Assembly: GCA_947172415.1 (NCBI GenBank)
Contig: OX359190.1
Span: forward strand, 5,146,001-5,210,000
Source: Chondrosia reniformis
Taxonomy: Eukaryota > Porifera > Demospongiae > Chondrillida > Chondrillidae
Length of the DNA: 64,000 bases
Direction: 5' to 3'
Shown here: positions 28,222 to 40,671 of the stretch, one piece after another
How positions within the stretch are numbered: position 1 is the first letter of the stretch
Layout of the letters: every line of letters starts with the position of its first letter
The notes under the pieces: model-generated
The model's database searches: none
Told to the model about the DNA's origin: nothing
The model's input: only the letters and a program-made list of their open reading frames with translations
Translations under genes and position numbers: made by a program

Positions 28222-30053
28222 TTAATCAATAATATATATTCAATAATCAATAATCCATAATCCATAATACATAATTAATAAACAATAAACAATAACCAAT
28301 AACCAATAACCCATAACCCATAATCTATTATAAATAATCAATCATACATAATCAATAATCAATAATGAATAATGAATAATGAATAATCAATTATCGATAA
28401 TCAATTATCCATTATCTAATCAATAATCGATAATAGATGATCGATAATCGATAATTGATAATCCACATTCCATAATCGAAAATCTATTATCGATAATCTA
28501 TTATCCAAAATCAATAAGCAATAAACAACAACCAATAACCAAAAACTCTCACCCATATACCATTATCAATAATCAATCATTCATAATCAATAAACAATAG
28601 TGACAAATGAATAATCAATAATCAATAATCAATAATAAATCATCAACAATCAATAATCAATAATCAATTATCTTAAATCCATAATCAACAATCTATAATC
28701 AATAATCATTAATAAATTTTTAATAATCAATAATCACTAATCCATAATTTACATAATCAACAATCAATAATCAATAATCAATATTCAGTAATCAATAATC
28801 ATTAATAAATAATCCATAATCCATAATCACTAATGTATAATCATTAATGAATAATCCATAAACAATAATAAAACATACGTAATCCATAATCCATAATTCA
28901 TAATCAATAAAAAATAAATGATAAGCCATATTCGATAATCGTTTAACGATAATCGATAATGGATAATAGATGATCAATAATTAATAATCAATAATCCTTC
29001 CTCACTAATGAGTAATCAATAAACAATAACCTATAACCAATAACCAATAAAAATAACCAATAACCCATAATGCATTATCCACAATCAATCATACATAATC
29101 AATAATCAATATTGAATAATCAAACTTCAGTTATCAATTATCACTAATCTATAAACAATAATCAATAATCAAAAATGACTAAAAATAATCAATAATCAAT
29201 AATTAATAATCAATAATCAATATTCAATAATCAATAATCAATAACCAATAATCCATAAACAATTATCAATTAACAATAATGAATAATAAATAATGAATAA
29301 TAAATAATCAATATTCAATAATCAATAATCACAAATAAATAATGAACAATCAATAATCTATAATCAATAATCAATAATCAATAATCCATAATCCATAATC
29401 GATTATCAATTATCAATAAATAATAATGAATAATCTATAATCAATAATCAATAATCTATAATTAATAATCCATAATCAACAAACAATAATGAATATAATG
29501 AATAATCTATAATGAATAATCAATAGTCAATCAATAATCCATAATCCATAATTCATAATCCATGATCCATTATCAATAATCAATAATCAATCATACAAAA
29601 TCAATAATCATTAATTAAAAAAAAATTATCCATAAACAATAATGAATAATCAATAATCTATAATCAATAATTAAAAATCAATAATCAATATTAAATAAAC
29701 AAAAATAAATAATGAACAATATATTATCAATAATTCATAATCCATAATAAATAATCCATCAGACATAATCAATAATCAATAATCAATAATCCATAAACCA
29801 TAATCCATGATCCATTATCAATATTCAATAATCAATCCTACAAAATCAATAATCAATAATCAAAAATCAAAAATCAATTATCAATTAACAATAATGAATA
29901 ATCAAAAATCTATAATCAATAATCAATAATAAATAATCAATAATCAAAAATAAATTATCCAATAACAATAATGAATCACAAATAATCTATAATCCATAAT
30001 TCATGATCAATAATAAATAATAAATTATCAATAATCGATAATCGATACATATA
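18271..30053. repeat. Heptamer satellite array, AATCAAT type (block 2)
   Basis: It is made of the same 7-bp family in the same polarity as 6026-14380. It has two parts. Positions 18271-21902 are an array matching several stretches of block 1 with many differences. Positions 21903-30053 repeat 6143-14380 at very high identity. No transposon lies inside. Open frames such as 18634-18870, 27454-27648 and 28792-28977 are translated heptamers. Confidence 0.95.
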
Positions 30054-33000
30054 TTCAGTACATACAACTAGTTCATACATCTGGTACATACAACTGGTAT
30101 CTATATGGAGTAATTATAACTAGTACATACAACTTGTACATACAACTAGTACATACAACTAGTAGATACAACTTGTTTATACAACCTGTACTTACAAATA
30201 GGAGATACAACTAGTTCATACAACTTGTACATACAACTAGTTCATACAACTTGTACATACAAGCTGTTCTTACAACTTGTACTTACAAGTAGTACATTCA
30301 ACTAGTAGACTCAACTAATACATAAACCTAAAGGATACAAATAAAACTAGTTCATTCAACTAGTGCTTACAACTAGCCCACACAACCAGTACAAACTATT
30401 TGTACACACAACCAGTCCATACAACTAGATCATACATCTATTACCTACTTCTAACAAATTTAACTAGCACATACCACTAGTACATACAACCAGTACATAC
30501 AACTAGATCAGACAACTAGTGTATACAACTAGTACATACAACCAGTACATACAACTAGATCAGACAACTAGTGTATACAACTAGTACATATGACTAGTAC
30601 ATACAACTAGTACATGCAACCAGTACATACAACTAGATCATAATACTAGTGTATACAACTGGTACATACAACTGGTACATACAACTAGTACCTATAACTA
30701 GTAAATATAACTAGTAATAGTACATACAACTAATACATTCAGCTAGTAAGGAGTACATGCAACTAGTACATAGAACTAATACAAACCAGTAGTACATACA
30801 CACACTACATAAAACTAGTACATAGAACTAGTACAAACCAGTAGTACATACAACCACTATATACAACTAGTTCATACAACTTCTACATGCAACTAAAACT
30901 TACAACTAGTACATTCAACTAGTAGATAAAACTAGTCCATATAAGTAGAACATACAAATATAACTAGTACATACAACCAGTGCATACAACTAATACAAAC
31001 AACTAGTTCATAAAACAAGTACATACAACTAGAACACACATCTAGTACCTACATCTAGTAAATAAATAACTAGCACATACAACTAGTACATATAACCAAT
31101 ACAAACAACTACTTCATAAAACAAGTACATACAACTAGTATATACCACTTATACAATCAACTAGTACTTGGAACTAGTATATACAAACAACTGATACATA
31201 CCACCGGTACATATAACTAGTACCTTTAACTAGTACATATATCTAGTGCATATAACTAGTATATACAACTATATAGTACATACAACTTATACATACAACG
31301 AGTACTTTCAAATAACTTCAGCAGCTAATAAATACAACTAGTACATACAACTAGTAAATATAACTCCGACATACAACTAGTACATTACACTAGAACATAC
31401 AACTAGTACATTCAACTAGTACATGCAACTAGTACATAAAAGTAGTATATACAACTATTACTTTAAACTAGTACTACAACTAGTACATAGAACTAGCAGA
31501 TAGAATTAGTAAATGCATATAGTATATACAACTAGTACATACAACTAGTACATACAACTTATACATACCACTAGTATATGCAACTATAACAACAACTAGT
31601 ACATAGAACTAGAGTATACAATTAGTACATGCAATTAGTACATACAACTTGTATGTACAACTAGTACTTACATCTAGTACATACAAGTGAAAGTCCAACT
31701 AGTATATACAACTAGTTCAGGTAATTAGTGCATACAACTAGTACATACAATTCCTACATACAAGAACTATATACAACTAGTACTACAACTAGTACATACA
31801 ACTGGACCCTACAACTACAACATACACATAAAACTAGTATATTGAAATACTACATCCAACTAATACATAAAACTAGTAAATACAACTAATACATACAACC
31901 AGTACATAAAACTTGTACGATCAACCAGTTCATACAGCTAGTTCATACAACTAATACATACAACTTATACATTCAACTAGTGCAAACAACTAGTACATAA
32001 AACAAGTTCAAACAACTTTTACATGCAACTTGTACTTACAACTAGTACATTCAACTAGTACATACAACTAGTACATACAAATAGTACATAAAATTCGTAC
32101 ATTCAACCACTACATACAACTAGTGCTACAACTAGTACATAGAACTAGAGTATACAACTACTACATACAACTTGTACATACAACTTGTAAGTACAACTAG
32201 TGTATACAACTAGTACATACAACTATATGCTACATACAACTGGGACGTACAATTAGCGCATACAACTAGTACATACAACTGGTACATACAACTAAAACAT
32301 ACAACTAGTATTTACAACTAGTAACTATAACTAGTACTTACAATTAGTACATACAACTAGTCCATACAACTAGTACATACAACTAGTACGTACAACTACA
32401 ACATACAACTAGTACATACAGCTAGTACATACAACAACTACATAAAACTAGTACCTACAACTAGTAGATATATCTAGTAATAGTACGTACAACTAGTACA
32501 TACAACTATTACGTACAGCTAGTTCATTCAAATTGTAACGAGTACATAAAATTAGTACATAGAACTAGTTACTAGTACATAAAACTACTACATACAACTA
32601 GTTAATCGTACATTCAACTAGTACATACAACTAGTACACACAACCAGTTACAAGTACATGCAACTTGTAAATAGAAGTAGTACATAGAACTAGTACATAC
32701 AACTAGTACACACAACTAGAACGCACAACTACCACATATAACTAGAACATACACATATTACTATCACATATAAATAGTACATACAACTAGATCTAACAAC
32801 TAACACATACAACTAGTATATACAACTATTACATACAACTACAGTGGAACCTCCTATAACGGACTCCCCGAATAGCGGAAACGTCTCTACTACAGACATT
32901 TTTCTGTGGCCCGAATAGTTGTCATAGGATTCCATACTTACGTAACCTCCGAATAACGAAACCTCTATATCCCGTATAACGAATGCTAAAGAAATGATAT

Positions 33001-33998
33001 AGCCCCAATAAAATCTCTATGAAACGAAACATAATGTAAAATTGTGTTAAAATGGATTATATAAAGATAGATTGCATGACTCTGCGATAACTCTGTGCCA
33101 ATGCACCGACTAGTTAACACCCTTCCTGTGATGATTTAGTGCCACGGTCGTCTAGCCTCGTGAACCACACCTCTGAAAGGTTCGAAGAACTGCCAGGGGT
33201 CTGGTTCACATTCACAAGACTAGACACCGTCATGCCTCCCTTTTCAATTTGGCAGTACGGGGACGTAATTCGCGCGCTTCCGTATTCTATTCGCATGACT
33301 GCCTCAGCTCAGGCTTGCCCCACGATGATAAGCATCTGCCTAGTGTAAATATAGATCGCACAAAAGAGGTAACTTCGACGACCGAACTCTGTTCAGACTG
33401 ATCGTACTGTACGACATTGTTAATAACGTTTTTGGCGCTTAGGTGCTCTACCATGTGTTCGAGAAGTATGGCTTCAGCAAGTTTCAAGAATGGTACCTGT
33501 TCAAGAAACGCTTTAACACTGAAAGAGAAATACAGTGTAATCAAAGAGGCAGAGAAACATCCCAAGCCTGATATAAAAGCAATTGCTAAGCAGTTTAAAT
33601 GGGGAAAAACTCAAGTTTACACCATCTTGCAGAAAAGGGCTTCAATTACAGAAATGTATGAATCAAATGCTTCCGATGGCATCCAACATTGCAGCAAGCA
33701 GAGCAGCACATCAAAGTACACAGATATAAATGACAACCTGTACAAGTGGTACCTAAGGGCTGTGCGCAAAAATATCTACCCTGATGGCCCCATCCTTTCT
33801 CAACAGGCCAAAAAAATTGCTGAGTGTCTAAACATAGAGGATTTTAAGGCCTCCAATGGATGGCTTGAGAAGTGGAAAGCAAAGCATAACATAAAAAAGA
33901 TGAAAATCAGTGGTGAATCAGGTTCTGTCTCAGGTCAGACCATAGAGTCTTGGAAGGAGTGTCTCTCTGAAATTTTGGCAGGATACAATCCTAGGGAT
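21903..33998 (+). repeat. 12.1-kb direct duplication, copy 2
   Basis: This is the partner of 6143-18270. Here the Tigger element continues past the homology edge to its own right end, so this copy keeps the ancestral arrangement at that side. A visible difference is an extra unit of roughly 49 bp near 30540-30590. Confidence 0.85.
30054..32839. repeat. 13-bp satellite array, ACTAGTACATACA type (block 2)
   Basis: It is the direct duplicate of 14381-17110 with a few substitutions and one short extra repeat. It ends at the TA target site of the complete Tigger element. Confidence 0.95.
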
Positions 33999-35332
33999 AT
34001 ATGGAATACGGATGAGACTGGATGCTTCTGGAGGACATTACCAACTACTGGTCTGGCACAAAAGAGCAAAAGTTGCAAACGAGGCAAAAACAGTAAGCAA
34101 AGGATGACATTGGCATTTTTTGTCAATGCTGCAGGAGGAAAGAAACAAAGCCAATTTTGATTGGGTCATCAGAAAATCCAAGATGCTTTAAGGGTGTTGA
34201 CAAAAAGCAGCTACCAGTTCATTATTATCACAATGCATCATCATGGATGGATGGAAACATTCTTCACAAAGTCCTTTGTAAAGTCAATCAAAGGTTATTA
34301 TCAGAAGGTCGCTCAGTATTACTTTTAATGGATAATGCTGGTTGCCACCCAGTTGATGTAGTTGATAAATACAGCAATATCAAAGTAGTGTTTCTTCCGC
34401 CAAACACTACGTCCATGCCCCAGCCCTTGGATCTAGGCATCATTAAGAGCTTCAAAGTACATTACAGAAATTTTTTTCTCAGCCATGTGATAGCGAAACT
34501 AGAAGAATCTTCATGTGCTTCAGAAATTGTCAAATGTGTCAATAGTTTGCATGCATTGAGGTGGGCAGCCCAAGCATGGGAAAGTGTGTTCGTTCAGAAA
34601 CCTTCAAAAAATGTTTTCGCAATGCTGGTATTTTAACAGCTGATTTCTCTGTTGTGTCATCTAACTCTACTCCAAGCAGTGATCCCTGGATGCAGTCCCG
34701 AGCATTGGTGATTTGGAGCCCCTTATAAATGACATTTCTGGAGAAACCTGCAGTGTTGAAGAGTTTGTTTCTGGTGAAAATGAACTGCCCACATGCCAAG
34801 ATATGGCTTCTGAACACTGGGAGGAGGAGTTTCTTGCACAATTGACAGATGACACCAAGTGAAGAACCAAATGATGATGATATGAGTGATATGGTTACTA
34901 CTCTGCCCAAGATCAGAAATTTCAGAGAAGCAGTCACATCACTTGAGGATGTAGCAGCATTCTTGGACTATCATGGACACACTAAGGAAGCTAACGAGAC
35001 AAGCAGGCTAGTGGACGTAGTTACCACTGTGTGTATTAACAGTAGTAAAAGTCAAACAAGTTTGGACACTTTTTTGGCAGGATCAAACCTTCTATGGTAT
35101 CTTGTTTTCTTTAGCATAACATTATATACTATTATTGTAGTAACTGTTATAATAGTTTTGGTTTATCATTATAGCCTTTATAAACTGTCATTTTGGTTTA
35201 GTGTTAATCATATATATTCATATATTCATTACATATTCATTGACTTCTGTGAAAACCTCTGAATAGTGGAAAGCTCGGTATAACATCCTTTCTTTCAGTT
35301 CCCAAAGTGTCCAATATAGAGAGGTTCCCCTG
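32842..35332 (+). mobile_element. Tigger/pogo-type DNA transposon, full-length but dead
   Basis: The 2491-bp element is bounded by TA on both sides (32840-32841 and 35333-35334). The left end is CAGTGGAACCTCC and the right end is GAGAGGTTCCCCTG, an imperfect terminal inverted repeat typical of Tigger. Internal sequence near each end has the repeated pattern of CCGAATAG and CTGAATAG blocks. It encodes a transposase relic and sits inside the 13-mer satellite. Confidence 0.92.
33453..35090 (+). pseudogene. Tigger transposase relic, CENP-B HTH plus DDE domain
   Basis: The first frame (ATG 33453 to about 34160) has the CENP-B-like N-terminal helix-turn-helix, the Tc5-type second helix region and the first catalytic aspartate in IWNTDETGCFW. 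A missing base near 34148 shifts the frame. The second frame (34157-34636) has LLLMDNAGCHP (second aspartate) and PPNTTSMPQPLDLG (third aspartate), then another shift near 34600. The acidic tail continues in a third frame (34849 onward, SLDTFL near the end). Family members are usually 450-600 residues, so the whole protein is represented but broken at least twice. Shadow frames on the minus strand have no motifs. Confidence 0.9.
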
Positions 35333-35334
35333 TA

Positions 35335-36920
35335 GTACATATAATTAGTACATACAACTAGTGCATAGAACTAGTACATAGAACGATTCCATAACACTTG
35401 AACGAGCCTAACTCTAACCCTAACCCTAGCAATAGTACATAGTAGATTACTAGCATATACAACTAGTACATACAATTAGTACAGAAAACTGCCACATACA
35501 ACAAGTACATATAACTAGTACATATAACTAGTACATAAACCTAGTACATGCAACTAGTACAAACAAGTAGTCCTTACAACTAGTACATACAAGAATTACA
35601 TACACCTAGTATATACAACTCTTACTTACCTAGTATTGCTAGTTCTAGAACCTACAACAATATAGTATCTAGAGCTAATACATACAACTGAAACATATAA
35701 CTAATACATACAACTAGTACATATACTTAGTACATACACATATCACTAGTACATATAAAGAGTACATACAACTAGTACATATAACTAGTACATATAACTG
35801 GTACCTCCAACTAGTACCTAAAAATAGTAAATATAACTTGTACTAGTACATTCAACTAGTACCTACAACTAGTAAATGAAGCCAGTTCTAGTACATACAA
35901 TTAGATCATAATACTTGAACATTAAACTAGTACATACAACTTGTTACTAGTACATACAATTAGTATATATAACTAGTACAATCAACAAGTACATACAACT
36001 AGTACATACAACTAGTAACTAAAGCTTGTATTTAAAACTACTACACACAACTATTACAAAAAACTAATACATACACCTAGTACAAGCAACTAGTATATAC
36101 ACCTAGTAAACACAACTAGTACATATAACTAAAACACACAAATACCACATATAACTAGTACATACACAAAAAACTAGTACATAACTAGTATATATAACGA
36201 GTCATAAAACTAGTACATAAACTTAGTTCATAAAACTACTACATACAACTAGTATATGCAAGTAGTACGTACGACTAGTAAATTTAACTAGTACTAGTAA
36301 ATACCCCTAGTACCTACAACTAGTTCATACAATAAGTATATACAACTAGTACATAAAACTAGTAGATACAACTAGTTTTATTCAAGTAATACTTAAAACT
36401 AGAACACACAACTAGTACATTAAACTAGGACTACAACTAGTACAAACAACTAGCACACACAACTTGTACTAGTACCTACAACTAGTATATATAGCTAGTA
36501 CATGCAACTAGTACATTCAAGTACCACTTACAACTAGAACACACAACTAGTACATTAAACTAGGACTACAACTAGTACAAACAACTAGCACACACAACTT
36601 GTACTAGTACCTACAACTAGTACATATAGCTAGTACATGCAACTAGTACATTCAACTAGTACATTCAAGTACCACTTACAACTAGTACACACAAGTAGTA
36701 CATTAAACTTGTACTACCACTAATGCATAGAACTAGTACATAAAACTAGTATATACATACAACTAGTACATTCAACTAGTACATTAAAGTACTACTTACA
36801 ACTAGTACATTAAACTAGTACATATAACCAGTACATACAACTAGTACATTTCAATAGTAAATATAACTTGTATTTGTACATTCACCTAGTACCTACAACT
36901 AGTAAATAAAACCAAAACTA
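35335..36920. repeat. 13-bp satellite array (block 3)
   Basis: This is the ACTAGTACATACA family in the same polarity as before. It has local tandem duplication (period about 134 bp at 36399-36660) and a telomere-like tract at 35407-35430. Its first 0.9 kb is repeated in inverted orientation at 46880-47830. Confidence 0.92.
35407..35430 (-). repeat. Short interstitial telomere-like tract
   Basis: CCTAACTCTAACCCTAACCC is three to four units of CCCTAA with one variant, embedded in the 13-mer array. An inverted counterpart lies at 47718-47740. Confidence 0.75.
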
Positions 36921-38190
36921 ACGCATGTGTAACATGTCTACAAATTTCCGATTTTTGTAAATCGTCTATTAGCGCATTCAGAGGTGTCACATTCCAGGCG
37001 GAAGTGTCTCTAGCATGTGACCTGCGCGTGAAGCAGAGCACCAGCCACTGAAACGTCACGAGTCATCACTAGTCGTTATCGATGTTAAATTAGCAATTGC
37101 GGAGGAAGGTCAACGACGGAGGAAGGCCAATAAAGGCCTACGTGACCGAAACGTTCTATTTTTCTTTTGATTATACTACGTTAATAATCAAAAGAAAAAT
37201 AGAACGCTTTTCTTTTGATTATACTACGTTAATAATCAAAAAAGAATAGAACGTTTCGGTCACGTAAGCCTTAATTCCTCTGCTATTATTAACGTATTAT
37301 AATAGCTAAGGAATTAAGGCTTACATGACCGAAACGTTCTATTTTCTTTTGATTATTCTTCGTTAATTGCTCATACATTTTCGCCATTGATAATTACATA
37401 GATATTGGTAGACATGCAATATGCTTACTGTTTCCACTTACCTCTTACAACAACAAAAAACTTTGATCAAAGAAACTGTATCGCTACCGAGAAGCCTTAC
37501 TTGACATATCAACTTCGGAAGTCTAATGTTTGTATAACGTGTTACCAAATATTTGGGTGCATATGCAACGTCATATAACGTCATTGTATGATGGCTAAGC
37601 TATACCACTAATTTCGGCTGATAATCACGTGACAATACCATTACTCGAAGGAGAAGAGACAAATGGAAAACGAAGCGATTATTAGACAGTGGAGAATTGT
37701 ATATCTAACCATTTTTTGACATCAATCTCTTCAGTAAGTAACAGCCTAAAAGTTGTATGTATACTCCTGGAATATTCCCTTGTTTAACTGAGATATGAAG
37801 TACTAGAGGCGCCCAATAAAGGTACGAAAATACGTTTTCGATTATAATTCAAAAACTAAAGGGAATTTAAAAGGAGTATACATACCATCGTTAGATATCA
37901 TTATCCTTCATAGATTGGTGTCACCATTTATTCTATATTCGTATTTTCCACTGTCTAATAAAACATTTTTGGCGATTTGGCACCTCTCACTTACGGCCGC
38001 TTACCTTCTCCTTTAAGCCTGCAATCATGACGCTCTTGTAGCCAAAGTATTAAGAAAGAATAGCGCTTCAAATCTATATAATTTGTTTAGTGATACGATG
38101 TTTCTAAAGTAAAATAGAGTAGATTAAAAAAGAGTGTTAGTTAACGACTTTTTTGAAAATTTCCGGAAATATGGACATGTTCCACTAGCG
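36921..38190 (+). mobile_element. 1.27-kb terminal-inverted-repeat element, copy 1
   Basis: The left end has GTGTAACATGTCTACAAATT and the right end, reverse complemented, has GTGGAACATGTCCATATTTC, giving terminal inverted repeats of roughly 20-25 bp. A second copy (54112-55292) is inverted and a third (46560-46870) is a fragment. The interior includes nested palindromes (37136-37360) and two short coding-like stretches better seen in the second copy. No complete transposase is present, so it is probably non-autonomous. The superfamily is not recognised. It is inserted in the 13-mer array. Confidence 0.7.
37136..37360. repeat. Nested inverted repeats inside the TIR element
   Basis: The segment ACGTGACCGAAACGTTCTAT followed by a TTTTCTTTTGATTA run appears here in alternating orientation at least four times. 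The copies form back-to-back foldbacks around AATCAAAAG and around the GGAATTAAGG pair at about 37272-37318. The same composite is found at 54875-55050 in the inverted copy. Confidence 0.65.
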
Positions 38191-38361
38191 AATGCTAAAA
38201 ACTGGTATTTGGAACTAGAGCGTACAACTAGTTACTAGTTCCTACAACTAGTTACTCCTACATACAACTAGCTCATGCAACTAGTACACACAACTAGTAA
38301 CAACAACTAGTAATTATAACTAGTACAAACAACAATTACACACAGCTAGTACATATAATAG
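38191..38361. repeat. 13-bp satellite remnant
   Basis: A short stretch of ACTAGT-type units lies between the TIR element and the Penelope-like pair, in the same polarity as block 3. Confidence 0.85.
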
Positions 38362-39488
38362 AATAAGGATTCCTTATAACTGCGTCGAACTTATCTTTGG
38401 GATGGTACATCCTTCGACTTTTGAGCGTTTAAAAACGCAGTTGGTTTCTTTCAATTCTTGGTCAAACGTTTCGACCCTGGGGGTCTTCCTCAGTGACTGA
38501 TGGTTGAGTGGAAGAATTGCCTCTATTTATAGAGGATTTTTCCCGCCATTTCCACTTCCTGTCATGTGACCCTCAGCAGAATGAGAAAAACAGGAAGTAT
38601 GAATATTAAATCGTCTCCAGGCTTGATGTAACACAATGCCTTGATCTAAATTCATTCTCACCTGACTCTTCTGGATCCTGATGGCTTCTTTGACCCTTCT
38701 CCTTTGCCAGTGGGTTTCCCTGTCTGTAATCTTGGCCTTGTCCCAAGCAATTGAGTGGCCAGTCTTGAGGGAGTGAACAGCTATACCGTTGTTCACATCC
38801 CCCATCCTGACTGCTCGCTTGTGTTCTGCCAATCTCACTTTCAGGGTCCTTCCAGTTTCACCAATGTAGACTGCAGAACACTCAGAGCAAGGAATTAGGT
38901 AAACTACACCCTTGATATCCATAGGTGGTTGTGGCTGTTTTGGGTTGGATAAAACGGTTCTCAGTGATCTCTGCTTGGAGAAAATGGTCTGGATACCCAT
39001 TTTTCTACAGCTTTTATCGATCATCTCACTGAGTCCCTTTATATATGGAATAAAGAGTTTGTGTTTACACTCATCCTCACTCCCCTTAGTCTGCCTTCTC
39101 CTGTTGAGCAGTCTGTGAGCCTCCCATTTAGGGTATCCATTAGCTTGAAGTACTCCTTCCAGGTGCTCCTTTTCTTTTTCCAAGCTACTGGAGTTTGGTC
39201 CACAAATCTTTTTGGCTCTGTCTTTGAGACACAGTGCGATACCAGTTTTTACCCTAGGGTGGTGATGAGAGGTAAAGTGAAGGTACCTGTCTGTGTGTGT
39301 TGGTTTCCTATACACAAATGTGTCCAAACTTCCCATGCACTTCTTTACTTGCACATCCAGGAAGGGTAAGGAACCATTGGTCTCCTTCTCCATGGTAAAT
39401 TCGATGTTGCGATGTCTTCCATGGAGGAAACTCAAGAAGTCCTCCAGCTGCTCGTCACCATAATTCCATGAAGATGTTTGCTACCACC
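38362..39488 (-). mobile_element. Penelope-like element A (left half of palindrome)
   Basis: Reading on the minus strand, the element has part of the reverse transcriptase C-terminal region, a linker, a GIY-YIG endonuclease and a terminal region with GAAGACCCCCAGGGTCGAAA. It is 5'-truncated at the palindrome centre (39489), where it meets copy B head to head. Compared with B it lacks about 90 bp covering the YVDD catalytic motif. Its outer end continues further (38362-38391) than that of B. Confidence 0.85.
38527..39435 (-). pseudogene. Penelope-like RT-GIY-YIG C-terminal frame, copy A
   Basis: The open frame of about 302 codons has the reverse transcriptase end (SLPFLDVQV at about 22-30, VYRKPTHTDRYLHF at 41-54) and then a GIY-YIG endonuclease at about 176-255 with GVVYLIPC, VYIGETGRTLKVRLAEH and a downstream TDRETHW. 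The endonuclease would nick DNA for target-primed reverse transcription. This copy keeps the GIY-YIG and C-terminus in one frame, unlike B, C and E. It is still dead as a retroelement because the catalytic RT core is gone and the remaining 5' part is out of frame after the deletion. Confidence 0.85.
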
Positions 39489-39489
39489 C

Positions 39490-40671
39490 GGTGGTAGCGA
39501 ACATCTTCATGGAGGAATTCGAAACAGAAGCTCTTCGTGCTGCTGTGATAAGGCCTAAGTTGTGGTTGAGATATGTGGATGACACATTTGTCATCTGGAA
39601 TTATGGTGACGAGCAGCTGGAGGACTTCTTGAGTTTCCTCAATGGAAGACATCGCAACATCGAATTTACCATGGAGAAGGAGACCAATGGTTCCTTACCC
39701 TTCCTGGATGTGCAAGTAAAGAAGTGCATGGGAAGTTTGGACACATTTGTGTATAGGAAACCAACACACACAGACAGGTACCTTCACTTTACCTCTCATC
39801 ACCACCCTAGGGTAAAAACTGGTATCGCACTGTGTCTCAAAGACAGAGCCAAAAAGATTTGCGGACCAAACTCCAGTAGCTTGGAAAAAGAAAAGGAGCA
39901 CCTGGAAGGAGTACTTCAAGCTAATGGATACCCTAAATGGGAGGCTCACAGACTGCTCAACAGGAGAAGGCAGACTAAGGGGAGTGAGGATGAGTGTAAA
40001 CACAAACTCTTTATTCCATATATAAAGGGACTCAGTGAGATGATCGATAAAAGCTGTAGAAAAATGGGTATCCAGACCATTTTCTCCAAGCAGAGATCAC
40101 TGAGAACCGTTTTATCCAACCCAAAACAGCCACAACCACCTATGGATATCAAGGGTGTAGTTTACCTAATTCCTTGCTCTGAGTGTTCTGCAGTCTACAT
40201 TGGTGAAACTGGAAGGACCCTGAAAGTGAGATTGGCAGAACACAAGCGAGCAGTCTGGATGGGGGATGTGAATAACGGTATAGCTGTTCACTCCCTCAAG
40301 ACTGGCCACTCAATTGCTTGGGACAAGGCCAAGATTACAGAAAGGGAAACCCACTGGCAAAGAGAAGGGTCAAAGAAGCCATCAGGATCCAGAAGAGTCA
40401 GGTGAGAATGAATTTAGATCAAGGCATTGCGTTACATCAAGCCTGGAGACGATTTAATATTCATACTTCCTGTTTTTCTCATTCTGCTGAGGGTCACATG
40501 ACAGGAAGTGGAAATGGCGGGAAAAATCCTCTATAAATAGAGGCAATTCTTCCACTCAACCATCAGTCACTGAGGAAGACCCCCAGGGTCGAAACGTTTG
40601 ACCAAGAATTGAAAGAAACCAACTGTGTTTTTAAACGCTCAAAAGTCGAAGGATGTACCATCCCAAAGATA
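39490..40671 (+). mobile_element. Penelope-like element B (right half of palindrome)
   Basis: This is the mirror copy of A on the plus strand, beginning at the shared palindrome centre (GCTACCACC C GGTGGTAGC around 39489). It ends with ACTGAGGAAGACCCCCAGGG, TCGAAACG and then a tail that matches A's outer end in reverse. It is followed by 13-mer satellite. The body is 5'-truncated within the reverse transcriptase domain. Confidence 0.85.
39491..40536 (+). pseudogene. Penelope-like RT-GIY-YIG frame, copy B, frameshifted
   Basis: Codons after VANIFMEEF include LRYVDDTFVIW, the YxDD catalytic motif of the reverse transcriptase, followed by the same thumb and linker as A and the GIY-YIG domain (GVVYLIPC, VYIGETGRTLKV). 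A one-base deletion near 40364, within the run after CACTGGCAAA, shifts the frame. The C-terminal part continues in another frame (40363-40536, RRVKEAIRIQKSQVRMN). It lacks the N-terminal two thirds of the RT. Confidence 0.85.

Noticed and set aside
35100-35262. Hydrophobic tail after the transposase SLDTFL motif, as a possible membrane segment
   Set aside because: Related transposases end near that motif. The extension is probably read-through of an AT-rich 3' untranslated region in a frameshifted pseudogene.
39061-39369. Plus-strand frame of 102 codons opposite the Penelope copy A (repeated at 39695-40003 and 45569-45877)
   Set aside because: It is the antisense shadow of the conserved RT-GIY-YIG coding strand and appears wherever that strand does.
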